A stretch of 64,000 bases of DNA from Candidatus Uabimicrobium amorphum (GTDB lineage: Bacteria; Planctomycetota; Uabimicrobiia; Uabimicrobiales; Uabimicrobiaceae). Made by a program: the position numbers and the translations under genes. This document shows, piece by piece, positions 1 through 8,654 of the stretch. Under the pieces are notes generated by a model. The model saw only the letters and a program-made list of their open reading frames with translations, ran no database searches and was not told the origin of the DNA. The stretch covers positions 3,968,001 through 4,032,000 of the forward strand of contig NZ_AP019860.1 in NCBI RefSeq assembly GCF_009002475.1, written 5' to 3'. Numbering within the stretch: position 1 is the first letter of the stretch; the number at the start of each line of letters is the position of its first letter.

Positions 1-390
1 CTAAAAGCATGGCTTAGAGAAGCTAAAGAATTGAAAAAAGTGGCAAAAGATAACATTGCTAACGCGACAGAAAGGCAAGAGAAAGCACTTCAAGATCGGC
101 GAAATTCACAGGCATTGAGAGACAGTTATATGGAAGAAATGCAGAGTGCCAGTGATGCCAGGCGACGTGATATAGAAGAAAGTTTAAAAAGAAAGATAAA
201 ACAACTTCGCGAAAATGAAAAAGAATTACAAAAAGCCAATAAATCGCTACGTGAAAAGAAAAAAGCTCTTTTAGACATCGAAGAAAAAACGCGTAGTCTT
301 TATCAAAAAGTAAACGCTCTCGAAGAGTACATCAAAGAACTTCAAGAGCTAATTGATTTTCTAAAACGACGAATAAAAAATTTCGACTAG
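1..390 (+). CDS. C-terminal part of a coiled-coil protein (5' end outside window)
   Basis: The reading frame is open to the left window edge, so this is the end of a longer gene; the first in-frame start-like codon (TTG at 31) is probably internal. The visible 129 residues are almost entirely charged heptad-type sequence rich in Lys, Glu, Arg and Leu, predicting one long coiled coil with no membrane segment. No enzyme motif is seen. A strong hairpin directly after the stop ends the transcript. Function unknown; a structural, scaffold or filament-like role is only a guess. Confidence 0.75.
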   Translation, partial: LKAWLREAKELKKVAKDNIANATERQEKALQDRRNSQALRDSYMEEMQSASDARRRDIEESLKRKIKQLRENEKELQKANKSLREKKKALLDIEEKTRSLYQKVNALEEYIKELQELIDFLKRRIKNFD

Positions 391-394
391 ATGA

Positions 395-438
395 ACAAAC
401 TGAACAGGATAATTGGTTTTTCATCCTGTTCAGTTTGT
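395..438. terminator. Bidirectional terminator hairpin
   Basis: A perfect 16-bp inverted repeat (395-410 with 423-438) surrounds a 12-nt loop. It sits between the stop of the plus-strand coiled-coil gene and the stop of the minus-strand PEP-CTERM gene, so it can serve both transcripts. Confidence 0.8.
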
Positions 439-461
439 AAAATAAAAGACAAAGCCACTAA

Positions 462-1214
462 CTATTTGCGGCTCTTTCTTCGACTTAGTCCAAAAAAGAG
501 TAGTCCCACGATAATTGCCAAATAAGTAGATGGTTCAGGAACAGTGTTTGTGAATAGATTGATCGATAAATTATCCACAGTAAAATTTTCCCCTATATCG
601 TTAAGACCTAAAACAAATCTCAAATCACTCGTTAAATCAATAGGGTTTGCCACCGTAAATTGAGAAACGGATACACCATTAAATGACGTATTTATAGTGA
701 CATCTCCACCGGAGAATACAAATGTAGACTCCAGTAATCCTTGTTCGCCAAAATTGTGTAGAGGAGCGGAGATCCCTTGGTCATTTCGAGCATCGAAATT
801 GTTTCTGTTACCATTAAAGGTAGTACCTGTCATATCTTCTAAACGAAAGTTTGCAACATTACCTTCATCAACAATAAATATTCCGGTACTAATATCGGAA
901 CTATCTAGTAATGCATAGAAAATATCTAAATCTCCTGCAGAAGATCGCGTTTGTGTTGATGAGATAGAAAAAGTAATGTCCTCTGTTGGGTTTATTTGTC
1001 CTGCTGAAGCCACAAATAACTCTAAATTCATAAAACCGGGTGTGGTTTGCGTTATACTGAGTGAAGTACCAACTTCAGAAAAGCTAGCATTTTTCTTATT
1101 AATACTATTATTCTGATTAATTTCTTGTCCTGTTAGATCTAGACTAAAAATAGTTTCACAAAAAATATTTGGAGTTGTCAACATCAGTAAAAATATCATT
1201 AGTTTTTGGAACAT
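462..1214 (-). CDS. PEP-CTERM sorting domain protein
   Basis: A 250-residue exported protein. The N-terminus is a signal peptide (hydrophobic residues about 5-18, ending at a Cys). The C-terminus has the canonical PEP-CTERM tail: VPEPSTY, one transmembrane helix, then a basic RRKSRK end. In known systems an exosortase recognises such tails and the proteins are linked to extracellular polymer; no exosortase lies in this window. The middle is Asn/Ser/Thr-rich and predicted beta, without a recognisable catalytic motif. It is followed on the same strand by a bidirectional terminator and preceded by a second PEP-CTERM gene, with which it may share a transcript. A purine-rich AAGGAT precedes the ATG. 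Confidence 0.85.
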   Translation of the reverse strand: MFQKLMIFLLMLTTPNIFCETIFSLDLTGQEINQNNSINKKNASFSEVGTSLSITQTTPGFMNLELFVASAGQINPTEDITFSISSTQTRSSAGDLDIFYALLDSSDISTGIFIVDEGNVANFRLEDMTGTTFNGNRNNFDARNDQGISAPLHNFGEQGLLESTFVFSGGDVTINTSFNGVSVSQFTVANPIDLTSDLRFVLGLNDIGENFTVDNLSINLFTNTVPEPSTYLAIIVGLLFFGLSRRKSRK

Positions 1215-1263
1215 AATATTCTAAATCCTTTGTTAAAGTCAATAATGGGTATATCATCACAAT

Positions 1264-1938
1264 TTACGAAAAAGCCAAACTTTTAGGTGGAAAATACTTC
1301 AACTTCGCATGCCTAAAAATCAGGATACAAAACCCCAGTATGAAGATAAAATAAGTACTAGGCTCAGGAATGGGACCTGAATTAACAAACGTAATTCCTT
1401 GGGCTCCCTGAGCTTCACTTGGTTCAATGAGGTCGAGTAAATCATCACCGAAAGTAAGTCTGAATTGAGGGACTCCTATAGTGGGAAGCCCACTAATAGC
1501 GGAAAAAAAATCAATTAAGTCATCAGGGTTTAAATTCAAACTACCATCAAAATCATAAACAAAGCTCACTGCTTGAGCGTAACCAATATTGGTGTTTTCA
1601 AACAAACTATCACTTTGTATACTGAAACCACTAAAAGAGGCTGTACTTGTATTACTTGTTCTAATCGTAAACCCTGTTAAAAAATTATCAGCACCAGAAT
1701 CTGAGCCTGTTATTCGTAGAGTACCATTAGCATCAAAAAAATTACCAGCGCCTTGACGAACATCACTGTCTATAATTTCATTAGGATTAAAAGTTACTTC
1801 AAAATTCACATCTTCGCCGTTCTGATACCCAAGACCCATATCGTCAACTTGTATATAACGCGCGGTAAACGATATACTTTCACACCAGACAGGTGCAGAG
1901 AGTAGCAATATAAAAAAGTAGAGTAGTTTTTTGTTCAT
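1264..1938 (-). CDS. PEP-CTERM sorting domain protein
   Basis: Start chosen at the ATG encoding MNKKLLYF, because it has a TGAGGT ribosome site just upstream and begins a clean signal peptide; the frame extends 12 codons further upstream without such support. The mature part (about 190 residues) is Asp/Asn/Ser-rich and probably beta-sandwich. The tail has IPEPSTY, a hydrophobic helix and a basic stretch with some 10 extra residues beyond the usual end. Exported and, by family knowledge, exosortase-processed. It lies 49 bp upstream of another PEP-CTERM gene on the same strand. Confidence 0.82.
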   Translation of the reverse strand: MNKKLLYFFILLLSAPVWCESISFTARYIQVDDMGLGYQNGEDVNFEVTFNPNEIIDSDVRQGAGNFFDANGTLRITGSDSGADNFLTGFTIRTSNTSTASFSGFSIQSDSLFENTNIGYAQAVSFVYDFDGSLNLNPDDLIDFFSAISGLPTIGVPQFRLTFGDDLLDLIEPSEAQGAQGITFVNSGPIPEPSTYFIFILGFCILIFRHAKLKYFPPKSLAFS

Positions 1939-2453
1939 ATGCAATACCTCAAAAGTTTTAACGAAACTTCTCACACTTAAAAACTAACATTTTCATTTCC
2001 ATGTTCATGTTGTTTATATCTCTACAACTTCTTTAACGAAATCAAAGCCTGAAAATATTCTATGCGAAAAAGCATAAAAAATACACAAAAAAACAATTCG
2101 CAAACACTAAAAGCAGTATATATAAATATACTCTTACGAATTATGTAGATGTTGTTTAAGGCTCTAGGGTATGGTGTATATTATATATTAGAGTATAGAC
2201 TGAAAAACTTTTGGCGTGGAATCTATTGAGGAAAAGTGAAAATAGTTGCTCGGGTTAACCTTGACAATTTAGAATTGAAGGTAAAACGATAAAATAAAAT
2301 TCTAGGTGTGTTTTTACCTAGCATAGGCTAAGATAAAAGCCTTTACGGAATAGAACTTGTAAATATTCGCTAGAATAGAAAATTTGAACAGCGCTGCCTA
2401 TTGTTCAGATGTCACCATACATAGATGAAAAACTACAACTATAGAAGAGCGTC
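1939..2453. other. Gene-free stretch with divergent upstream regions
   Basis: Very AT-rich spacer between a minus-strand PEP-CTERM gene and the plus-strand MFS gene. It should hold both promoters. A TTGACA at 2261-2266 followed by A/T-rich hexamers is a possible -35 element for the MFS gene, but the spacing to any good -10 is poor. A short AT-only inverted repeat lies near 2117-2135. I see no RNA gene or coding frame. Confidence 0.4.
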
Positions 2454-3785
2454 ATGCAAAAATATCAACAACTTTTACAAAACGGTAACTGGCCTTTTCC
2501 CGTGAAAAATAGTCCTTTTTTTTATGGATGGGCGATCGTCGGTTTTGGAACATTGGGAATCCTAATGAGTATTCCCGGACAAACAATCGGCGTGTCTGCC
2601 TTTACAGACCCGTTAATCGAGGCTTTACAAATTTCAAGAACAGAGCTAAGTCTAGCATATATGTTCGGGACAATAGGTAGTGCGCTACTATTGACCAAAA
2701 TGGGTTTTTTCTATGATCGCTGGGGGGCACGTACTGTCATCTGCCTCGCGAGCCTTGTTCTCGGATTTACCCTGCTAACGCTTAGCCAAATAGACCGCAT
2801 TGGCTTGACAATACACAACATACTATTTTTTGTGCCCGCCAAATGGTGCATCTTCTTTGCTATCTTTTGTGGATTTTTGTTCTTGCGATTGTCAGGACAA
2901 GGTGTACTCACGATGGCGTCACGCAATATGATACAAGCTTGGTTTCACTATAAACGTGGCTTCGCAAATGGTATAAAAAGCATTTTTACCTCTCTTCTTT
3001 TTTCTTCTTCGCCGTTAATACTTTCCGTTCTTATTGAAGAGTTTACTTGGCGCGGAACATGGATAATTTTAGCGGCATTTATTGGCATCGGTTTTACGAT
3101 CGTTTCTGCTATTTTTAATCGCAACACCCCTCAAAGCTGCGGCCTTATACCGGATGGTCAAAAATTTGAGAAGGAGCAATTTTCGCGTATAGAAAAAAAA
3201 TCATGGACATTACATGAGGTTTACAAAGACTCTGTATTTTGGCTGTACGCAATAAGTCTTTGTCTGTACTCCTTTTTATTCACTGCCGTAACATTTCATA
3301 TTACGGTATTTTTTGCCGAATCAGGACGCGATCCCAAACAAGCTTTTACTATATTTTTACCTATTTCCATTATTTCGATGACCGTCAATTTTATTGCGAG
3401 CTGGATCAGTGATTATTTACGTCTTAAACATCTACTAGTTACAATGCTCATTAGTTTTATCATGATTCTCGTAAGCCTTCTCTATCTTGGACAACCTTGG
3501 GGTTATGGACTACTAATTGTTAGCTCTGGTTTTAGTGGGGGAATTTTTATCTTACTGATTAGCGTTACCTGGCCACGTTTTTATGGATTGGGGCATTTGG
3601 GAAGTATCAGCGGTTTTGCTGGCTCGATGATGGTGTTTGGTAGTGCCATAGGACCCGCTTTTTTTAGTCTTTCTCTCGACTGGTCGGGGAGTTTTCACGC
3701 TTTAGAGAAATTGTGTATTTTTATATTTGCGGCCATGTTATCGTGGGCTATTGTCCATAAAAATCCTCAGGATACCATAGCGTAA
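2454..3785 (+). CDS. Major facilitator superfamily transporter
   Basis: A 443-residue integral membrane protein with about 12 hydrophobic helices in two halves, the usual MFS length. After helix 2 there is a FYDRWGAR segment, a recognisable form of the MFS loop 2-3 signature (G...DR.G.R). The central cytoplasmic loop (about residues 225-255) is charged. The N-terminal pattern (PFFYGWAIVGFGTLGI) resembles the oxalate/monocarboxylate-transporter-like branch, suggesting an organic anion substrate; this is inference. It stands alone between a long spacer and the first GCTF-family gene. The start ATG follows an AGAAGAG purine run. Confidence 0.85.
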   Translation: MQKYQQLLQNGNWPFPVKNSPFFYGWAIVGFGTLGILMSIPGQTIGVSAFTDPLIEALQISRTELSLAYMFGTIGSALLLTKMGFFYDRWGARTVICLASLVLGFTLLTLSQIDRIGLTIHNILFFVPAKWCIFFAIFCGFLFLRLSGQGVLTMASRNMIQAWFHYKRGFANGIKSIFTSLLFSSSPLILSVLIEEFTWRGTWIILAAFIGIGFTIVSAIFNRNTPQSCGLIPDGQKFEKEQFSRIEKKSWTLHEVYKDSVFWLYAISLCLYSFLFTAVTFHITVFFAESGRDPKQAFTIFLPISIISMTVNFIASWISDYLRLKHLLVTMLISFIMILVSLLYLGQPWGYGLLIVSSGFSGGIFILLISVTWPRFYGLGHLGSISGFAGSMMVFGSAIGPAFFSLSLDWSGSFHALEKLCIFIFAAMLSWAIVHKNPQDTIA

Positions 3786-3888
3786 AATGTAATACAAAAG
3801 ATCGAACAAAATTACAAGTAACTGAGTCTGACACAAATTTCAATCATCGAGCAACTAACAGTGCACCCGCAGCGCAGGAGGTAAAACC

Positions 3889-4734
3889 ATGAGCAAAACA
3901 TCGGAATACAAAAAGAAATTGATTACCGCGAAGGTAAAAGAAAAAGAAACGCTACTACTTTCCACTTTTCATCATAAGCACGCAGAAAGAGCCCGTGCTA
4001 TCGTAGACGACATAGAAGAACGTGCATTTCGCCTTGTAGAGTTACAAGCTCCCTCCTGGGGAAACGAACTTGTTGACATAAAAACCCTAGTTGACCAACT
4101 AAAAAAAGGTGAAATTAACATAGATGAATTTGTCGAACTGGGCGAAGAGATTCATCCACGAGAAGGGCATATGCGCGTAATAAAAAGTAAAACGTTACGC
4201 GCCGTAGAGCCGCATACCGAGTACCGCGGTTGCACTTTTTACTTGGAAGGTCCACAGTGCCTCGATGATTGTGTTTTTGATAACTGTTCTTTTCGCGGTA
4301 AATTGCACTATGTGGAGAATATAGAAAAGGGAGCGTATCCTAGTTTTCGCAACTGTAGCTTTAATTGCAACAATGTCGCTTGCGAAATCATAGATAGAGA
4401 CATATGTGATTATAAAAATACAGAAATAGGCAAATTGTTAGCCATAACACGACACCTAAAGATCACGCAACTTTACCAACAAGACGACAAAATGAAAATC
4501 AATATGCACTTACCCAAAATAAAAACAGTAGACCTATCCGCATACGAATCTTACCGCAAAATACCCGTTGACTGGTTTGAACGATTTCCCACTTTACAGC
4601 GAGTTACGTTGCCTGCGGATTCAGGGTTCCAACTTGGGTTAGTTCGAGAGCTTGTAAAAAATAACTTGCGCATAGGACGTAAAAGAACAGGTGAATACAC
4701 ATTTACGCGAATCAACCGCAAAACATCGTCGTAG
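3889..4734 (+). CDS. GCTF-family protein with helical N-terminal extension
   Basis: 281 residues, preceded by a near-perfect AGGAGG site. Residues 1-93 are charged and helical, unlike any other member here. From about residue 94 (MRVIKSKTLRAVE) it matches the two tandem genes at 8931-10051: a Cys-rich module with YRGCTFYLEG, DDCVFDNCSF and FRNCSF, then a linker, then a conserved end (KIKTVDLSAYESY..IPVDWFERFPTLQRVTLP) that looks like one degenerate LRR. The alternating CxFxN steps suggest a short pentapeptide-like beta helix. No signal peptide, so probably cytoplasmic. Function unknown; the internal Met at the junction shows a fusion of an extra domain onto a standalone paralogue. Confidence 0.8.
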   Translation: MSKTSEYKKKLITAKVKEKETLLLSTFHHKHAERARAIVDDIEERAFRLVELQAPSWGNELVDIKTLVDQLKKGEINIDEFVELGEEIHPREGHMRVIKSKTLRAVEPHTEYRGCTFYLEGPQCLDDCVFDNCSFRGKLHYVENIEKGAYPSFRNCSFNCNNVACEIIDRDICDYKNTEIGKLLAITRHLKITQLYQQDDKMKINMHLPKIKTVDLSAYESYRKIPVDWFERFPTLQRVTLPADSGFQLGLVRELVKNNLRIGRKRTGEYTFTRINRKTSS

Positions 4735-4811
4735 AACGATGTGACCTCAATATTCAAACACTGTTGCAACTATTTTATTAAGTAAGGCCAAAACAAAAAG
4801 AGTGCATACAA

Positions 4812-5516
4812 CTAATTTCTTTTTCGAGAATATCCTAAAACAACAAGAACAGCGATAGATAACAGCAGGATAGAGCTAGGTTCTGGTACGTTAGCTTGGC
4901 TATTACGAGGAGCATTTAGAGCATTTAATATGAGTTGATTTGTTCCTGGACTACGACCAATACCTCCGTAATCTCCCCAATCATAGGCAATTGCGAGAAC
5001 GTATCCTTGATCCGCAGCGCCTCCAACGATAGCCGCTGCACCACCAGGACGCGTCGCCAAAACATCGACCTCTGGGCCAGTTGAGTTAAAATCGCGGAAA
5101 AATTGTGTTGCTCCGTTTGCGGAATAACTATCTCCAATTCCTTCGGCTAAAAAATCTCCCTCTGGAGTGAAGGTAACAGCTAAATCGTTTCCTTTGAATC
5201 CACCGCCATAAATCGAAGCATTCAAAAGATTTCCCGTATTGATCGCCCAGTCAGCACCTGTCCATTCTGTGACAAGTAGACCTCCGCCGAATACAAAATC
5301 TCTAACGTTACTATCTCCATTTGTTCGCAGTAAAAAAAGAGCATCAAGATCAGCTAGATCGCTAGATGTGTTTGCGACTTGAGTGATATTGTGTCCATTA
5401 CCTTGCAATACATTCTCAAGACCTGCGCGACCATTAGTACCAATTATTCCGATGCTAAGAGCAGATAATGAACTGATGGAAAGAAATGATAAAACCATTA
5501 CTATTGTTTTCTTCAT
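4812..5516 (-). CDS. PEP-CTERM protein with a ThuA/amidotransferase-like fold
   Basis: 234 residues with a clear signal peptide (residues 1-19), a globular domain and a VPEPSSILLL tail with helix and SRKRN basic end. The globular part (IGIIGTNGRAGLENVLQGNGH..., LDALFLLR, FVFGGGLLVTEWTGADW, GYVLAIAYDWGDYGG) has the alternating strand/helix and Gly turns of class I glutamine-amidotransferase-like (ThuA/DJ-1-type) folds, but I see no convincing catalytic Cys. It may bind a ligand or be structural. Exported; by family knowledge an exosortase substrate. Confidence is high for the sorting tail and low for the fold. Confidence 0.8.
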   Translation of the reverse strand: MKKTIVMVLSFLSISSLSALSIGIIGTNGRAGLENVLQGNGHNITQVANTSSDLADLDALFLLRTNGDSNVRDFVFGGGLLVTEWTGADWAINTGNLLNASIYGGGFKGNDLAVTFTPEGDFLAEGIGDSYSANGATQFFRDFNSTGPEVDVLATRPGGAAAIVGGAADQGYVLAIAYDWGDYGGIGRSPGTNQLILNALNAPRNSQANVPEPSSILLLSIAVLVVLGYSRKRN

Positions 5517-5808
5517 TGTGTAACTCCTTTGTTAAGCATGGTATTTTTTGTACAGTAGGCATGCGAAAGGAATTTGTCGGCCGCAACACAAGTAAAGGTA
5601 TTGATCCCAGTAATTTTACATTGATGTAAAGGCCCAGAGTTTTATTGCTCTGTTATATATTCCTTGTGTTATGATCGGAATAATTTCAAAGAGCGTTATA
5701 GGCAAATTTATTATTTTTAAATATTACCGTAACTATATTCATGTTTTCTTCTTGTATTTGTTCTATTTAAGAGCAATAAATATTCATAAAAATATCTTTG
5801 CTACAATA

Positions 5809-5918
5809 AAAAAAGGGCAATTCTATCGCTTTTGCTGATAGAATTGCCCTTTTATTGTTTGTATTCCTTGAATAACAAAGATGCCTCGACTTAATAACCA
5901 AGACAAAACTAAAATCTA
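5809..5918. repeat. 110-bp intergenic repeat, copy 1 (contains terminator)
   Basis: Nearly identical to 10530-10639, with about seven differences over 110 bp. It includes a perfect 13-bp hairpin (5815-5827 with 5837-5849, arms gggcaattctatc/gatagaattgccc) flanked by A and T runs, so it reads as a terminator in both directions. It lies just past the stop of the STAS-GCTF-LRR gene (minus strand). The duplicated sequence extends about 65 bp beyond the hairpin toward that gene's stop codon, so more than a terminator was copied. The rest of the 5517-5931 spacer shows nothing else. Confidence 0.85.
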
Positions 5919-5931
5919 TATCAATATTATC

Positions 5932-6987
5932 CTAAACAACGACATCAATAGTTTTTGTTATTTCTTTGGGTAGTTCTGTTATATTTGTTCCGCTTAAATC
6001 TATAGTTCGCAAAGAAGAGATTTGCCCAATCTCTTTTGGCAACTCTGTTATTCTTGTCCCACCTAAATCTAAAACTTTAAGAGAAGAGAGTTGTCCAATT
6101 TCTTTTGGTAAAACATCGATACAAGTACCGCTCAAATATAAATGAGTAAGAGAAGAAAGTTGCCCGATCTCATTTGGCAACTCTCTTATTTTTGCACCAC
6201 GCAAATTTAACTGCGTAAGAGAAGAAAGTCCTAGTATTTCCGGTGGTAGCTTTGTGATTTCTGAACATTCTAAATCCAGGTGAGTAAGGGAAGATAATCT
6301 TCTTATTTCCCATGGTAGCTTTGTGATTTCCGCACTTTGTAAATTCAGGTGTGTAAGAGAAGAAAGCATCCCGAGTCCAAGTGGTAGTCTCTTTGCGTAA
6401 GCCAAATTAAGGCAAAACCTATTTGAAAAGTTACAGTTTTCAAAAAAACAATCTTTTATTTCGTCCAACACGATATCTGTACGGAAACTACAATTTTCAA
6501 AAGTACAATGTGCTATTTGGTATGTATCGTCTTCTTTTAAGAAAAAAGTACAACCATGATACGAGGTACTATTTTCGATTGTTTCTAATGATTTAGATTT
6601 TATTGTTTTTTTGCGTGTCAAAGAAGCATCGTTCTTATTTAAGATATTACGAACCGCATCTTCTAAAGTATTATGCATTTTAAAAGGTATCCCGAGCATA
6701 TCAAAAAGGCTCGAGACTTTTTCGGGGACTTGGATAAGAACCATTTTTCCACCAAAAATGCTAAATTTATCATCAAAACCGAACAGGCAAGCTATAGCGC
6801 CACTATTCATGATGGTGACACCCGAAATATCGACAATAATATGATTTATGTCTTGGCTCAAGGTATTCTCAAGATATTCATCTAATGTGAAATCGTGATT
6901 ATAAGACTTCATTTCTCCAATAACTTTAACATGTCGGATTTTTGGTAAATCAGGTAACTCTAAATCTTCTGTTTGGTAATATAGCAT
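5932..6987 (-). CDS. STAS - GCTF module - leucine-rich-repeat fusion protein
   Basis: Start set at the ATG encoding MLYYQTED, which has AGAAGG nine bases upstream; the frame runs ten codons further without a site. Residues about 15-120 form a STAS (SpoIIAA-like) domain: HIIVDISGVTIMNSGAIACL, then FSIFGGKMVLIQVP. Then comes the GCTF module (SYHGCTFFLKEDD, CTFENCSFR, DCFFENCNFSNRFCLNL) and about six 23-residue LRRs with consensus LSSLTHLDLSGTxITELPKEIGQ. STAS domains usually relay signals by serine phosphorylation in partner-switching systems, so this may be a signalling adaptor with an LRR interaction surface; that is inference. No signal peptide. Confidence 0.85.
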   Translation of the reverse strand: MLYYQTEDLELPDLPKIRHVKVIGEMKSYNHDFTLDEYLENTLSQDINHIIVDISGVTIMNSGAIACLFGFDDKFSIFGGKMVLIQVPEKVSSLFDMLGIPFKMHNTLEDAVRNILNKNDASLTRKKTIKSKSLETIENSTSYHGCTFFLKEDDTYQIAHCTFENCSFRTDIVLDEIKDCFFENCNFSNRFCLNLAYAKRLPLGLGMLSSLTHLNLQSAEITKLPWEIRRLSSLTHLDLECSEITKLPPEILGLSSLTQLNLRGAKIRELPNEIGQLSSLTHLYLSGTCIDVLPKEIGQLSSLKVLDLGGTRITELPKEIGQISSLRTIDLSGTNITELPKEITKTIDVVV

Positions 6988-7109
6988 TGCGTTTATCCTT
7001 CTGACAAGATTCACCATGATGGACTTTTAATATTTCTATGCGTCTTTTGCTTGAGTTAATTGGACAATAAAAAGGTAATTCTACCAACAAAAGTGAGTTA
7101 ATTGCCATT

Positions 7110-7152
7110 GCATGATCATAAGAGATGTATCATTGTTGATGATATCTCATAA
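7110..7152 (-). pseudogene. Remnant of a second ATPase gene copy (Walker B region)
   Basis: About 43 bp match the stretch 7853-7896 inside the neighbouring ATPase gene (around the LMIIAYDD Walker B motif) in the same orientation, with roughly 15% changes and a one-base deletion that breaks the frame. This points to an old tandem duplication of the ATPase gene that has decayed. The rest of the 6988-7191 spacer has no recognisable coding sequence. Confidence 0.5.
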
Positions 7153-7191
7153 ATACAGCATTATCGACAAGAGCAGATAAATGTTGGTGCA

Positions 7192-8337
7192 TTAGAAACT
7201 TTCATCTAGAGAAGATATTGTTAGGTATTCACGAAATAAAGTATGATAAAGTTGATAGTAACCTCTTTTAACTTTTTTTATTAAGTTCTTTTCTTCTAAC
7301 CTTTTAAACGCCATTGACGGATTTGTTACACCTTTTACATCCTTTGTCCGAAGTGTTTCAGTTCGGCAAAAGTAGTCCAATAATTTTCGTTCAGTATCAT
7401 TTGTAATCGCTATATCATTTATAAATCTTGTTGCAGCAAGATGTTCTAAAATTTCAGGATAAACTTTTTGGAATAATTTGATAGTAATTCTACCTGCTGA
7501 CTTGTACTCAAATAAGTCATGGGCGAAGAATGTAATGAAGTATGGATGTTGTTCTGTTTTTTGAAATATTTCCTCCATTACTTTTTTTTCAAATTTTAAG
7601 TTTATATTATTCACGGCCAAAGGACGTTTTAAACATTCTTTTGCTTCTAACTCCGAAAAGGTACCAAGGTGTATTTGCTCGAAAAATCGAACCAGCGGTT
7701 CACTAATTCCTCTTATATTAGAGAAAAGAGACTTGTCTCCTGTCACAACTAACATTGCTCGAACCCCTGCTTCTCTTGTGTCTTGAAATATGGCCCTTAA
7801 GTCATAGAGACCATTGGCATAGCACTTAGATAAATAGTGTAAGTCGTCGTATGCAATGATCATAAGAGATACATCATTTTTTATGATATCCCATAATTCT
7901 TTAATTTTATTTGTGAGAATGGTTGCTGGAGTTGGAGATTTATTTTTTGTCTTTTTTATTTCCACTCCTAATAGTTTAAAACCATCTATTTTCCATTTGG
8001 ATAGCTGAGATTTTACCTTTGTTGAAAAATCATAATGCCAGATAGATTGATATAATGCATCTACTGTATTGACTGCAAAATCTTCCATTGTTTTACATTT
8101 CTCAGGACTAAGAGTTACCTTCACAACAAGTATGTTTTCTTCCTGAGCATCTTGTAGACACTTGTTCAATAAAGATGTTTTTCCAATTCCCCAATTTCCC
8201 ATAATTGCAATATTTTGAGGGCTTACAGGATTTGATAGTCTAGTTTGTTTTACTGCTCTTTGAAAATACATTTGTTGTCGATTGCGACCTACAAATACTT
8301 GGGGCGCTACTGGAAAACCAGTGATATAAGGGTTCAT
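7192..8337 (-). CDS. P-loop ATPase with C-terminal winged helix (AAA/Orc-like or STAND-like)
   Basis: Start chosen at MNPYITGF, preceded by an AGGGGG site; 28 upstream codons lack one. 381 residues. A short N-terminal VFVGRNRQ motif precedes Walker A (GNWGIGKTS, residues 47-55), Walker B (LMIIAYDD, 158-165) and a sensor-1-like VVTGD (197-201). The end (residues about 310-375: RKLLDYFCRTETLRTKDVKGVTNPSMAFKRLEEKNLIKK) is a winged-helix fold. This is the layout of archaeal-type ATPases, Orc1/Cdc6 relatives and NTPases of bacterial conflict systems. Two large palindromes lie directly upstream and may be its own operators. Exact function unknown. Confidence 0.8.
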   Translation of the reverse strand: MNPYITGFPVAPQVFVGRNRQQMYFQRAVKQTRLSNPVSPQNIAIMGNWGIGKTSLLNKCLQDAQEENILVVKVTLSPEKCKTMEDFAVNTVDALYQSIWHYDFSTKVKSQLSKWKIDGFKLLGVEIKKTKNKSPTPATILTNKIKELWDIIKNDVSLMIIAYDDLHYLSKCYANGLYDLRAIFQDTREAGVRAMLVVTGDKSLFSNIRGISEPLVRFFEQIHLGTFSELEAKECLKRPLAVNNINLKFEKKVMEEIFQKTEQHPYFITFFAHDLFEYKSAGRITIKLFQKVYPEILEHLAATRFINDIAITNDTERKLLDYFCRTETLRTKDVKGVTNPSMAFKRLEEKNLIKKVKRGYYQLYHTLFREYLTISSLDESF

Positions 8338-8352
8338 CTTTATTCCCCCTAA

Positions 8353-8394
8353 ATAATAACAAAAATAACATAGCCTTGTTAGTTTTGTTATTAT
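8353..8394. promoter_or_regulatory. Palindrome 1 upstream of ATPase gene
   Basis: 18-bp arms (8353-8370 and 8377-8394) with one mismatch and a 6-nt spacer. Each arm carries the direct repeat ATAACA-AAA-ATAACA. It sits 15 bp upstream of the ATPase start codon, where it could act as operator or as a 5' UTR hairpin. Confidence 0.65.
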
Positions 8395-8423
8395 CAATGT
8401 ATTTGGATAACCTGTCAACACAA

Positions 8424-8463
8424 AAATAACAAAAATAACAGATGCTTGTTATTTTTGTTATTT
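8424..8463. promoter_or_regulatory. Palindrome 2 upstream of ATPase gene
   Basis: Perfect 17-bp arms (8424-8440 and 8447-8463) with spacer gatgct. Same ATAACA half-site composition as palindrome 1; the two centres are 70 bp apart. The remaining spacer up to 8654 shows nothing I recognise. Confidence 0.65.
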
Positions 8464-8654
8464 CAAATACTGAGCTAATTCTCGATAAAATAAATACAAA
8501 TAAATCAATGCAATTACAAGGCGCTGCGAAGGTTTAGGTTGCATTTCTATCAAAATAACTGAAATGTTAAATCGGTCATCTAGGACAAATCGTAAAATAG
8601 AAAAGTTATTTTGCAAAGGTAGGAAAACAAGCAATGAACATATTTTAAAGGATG

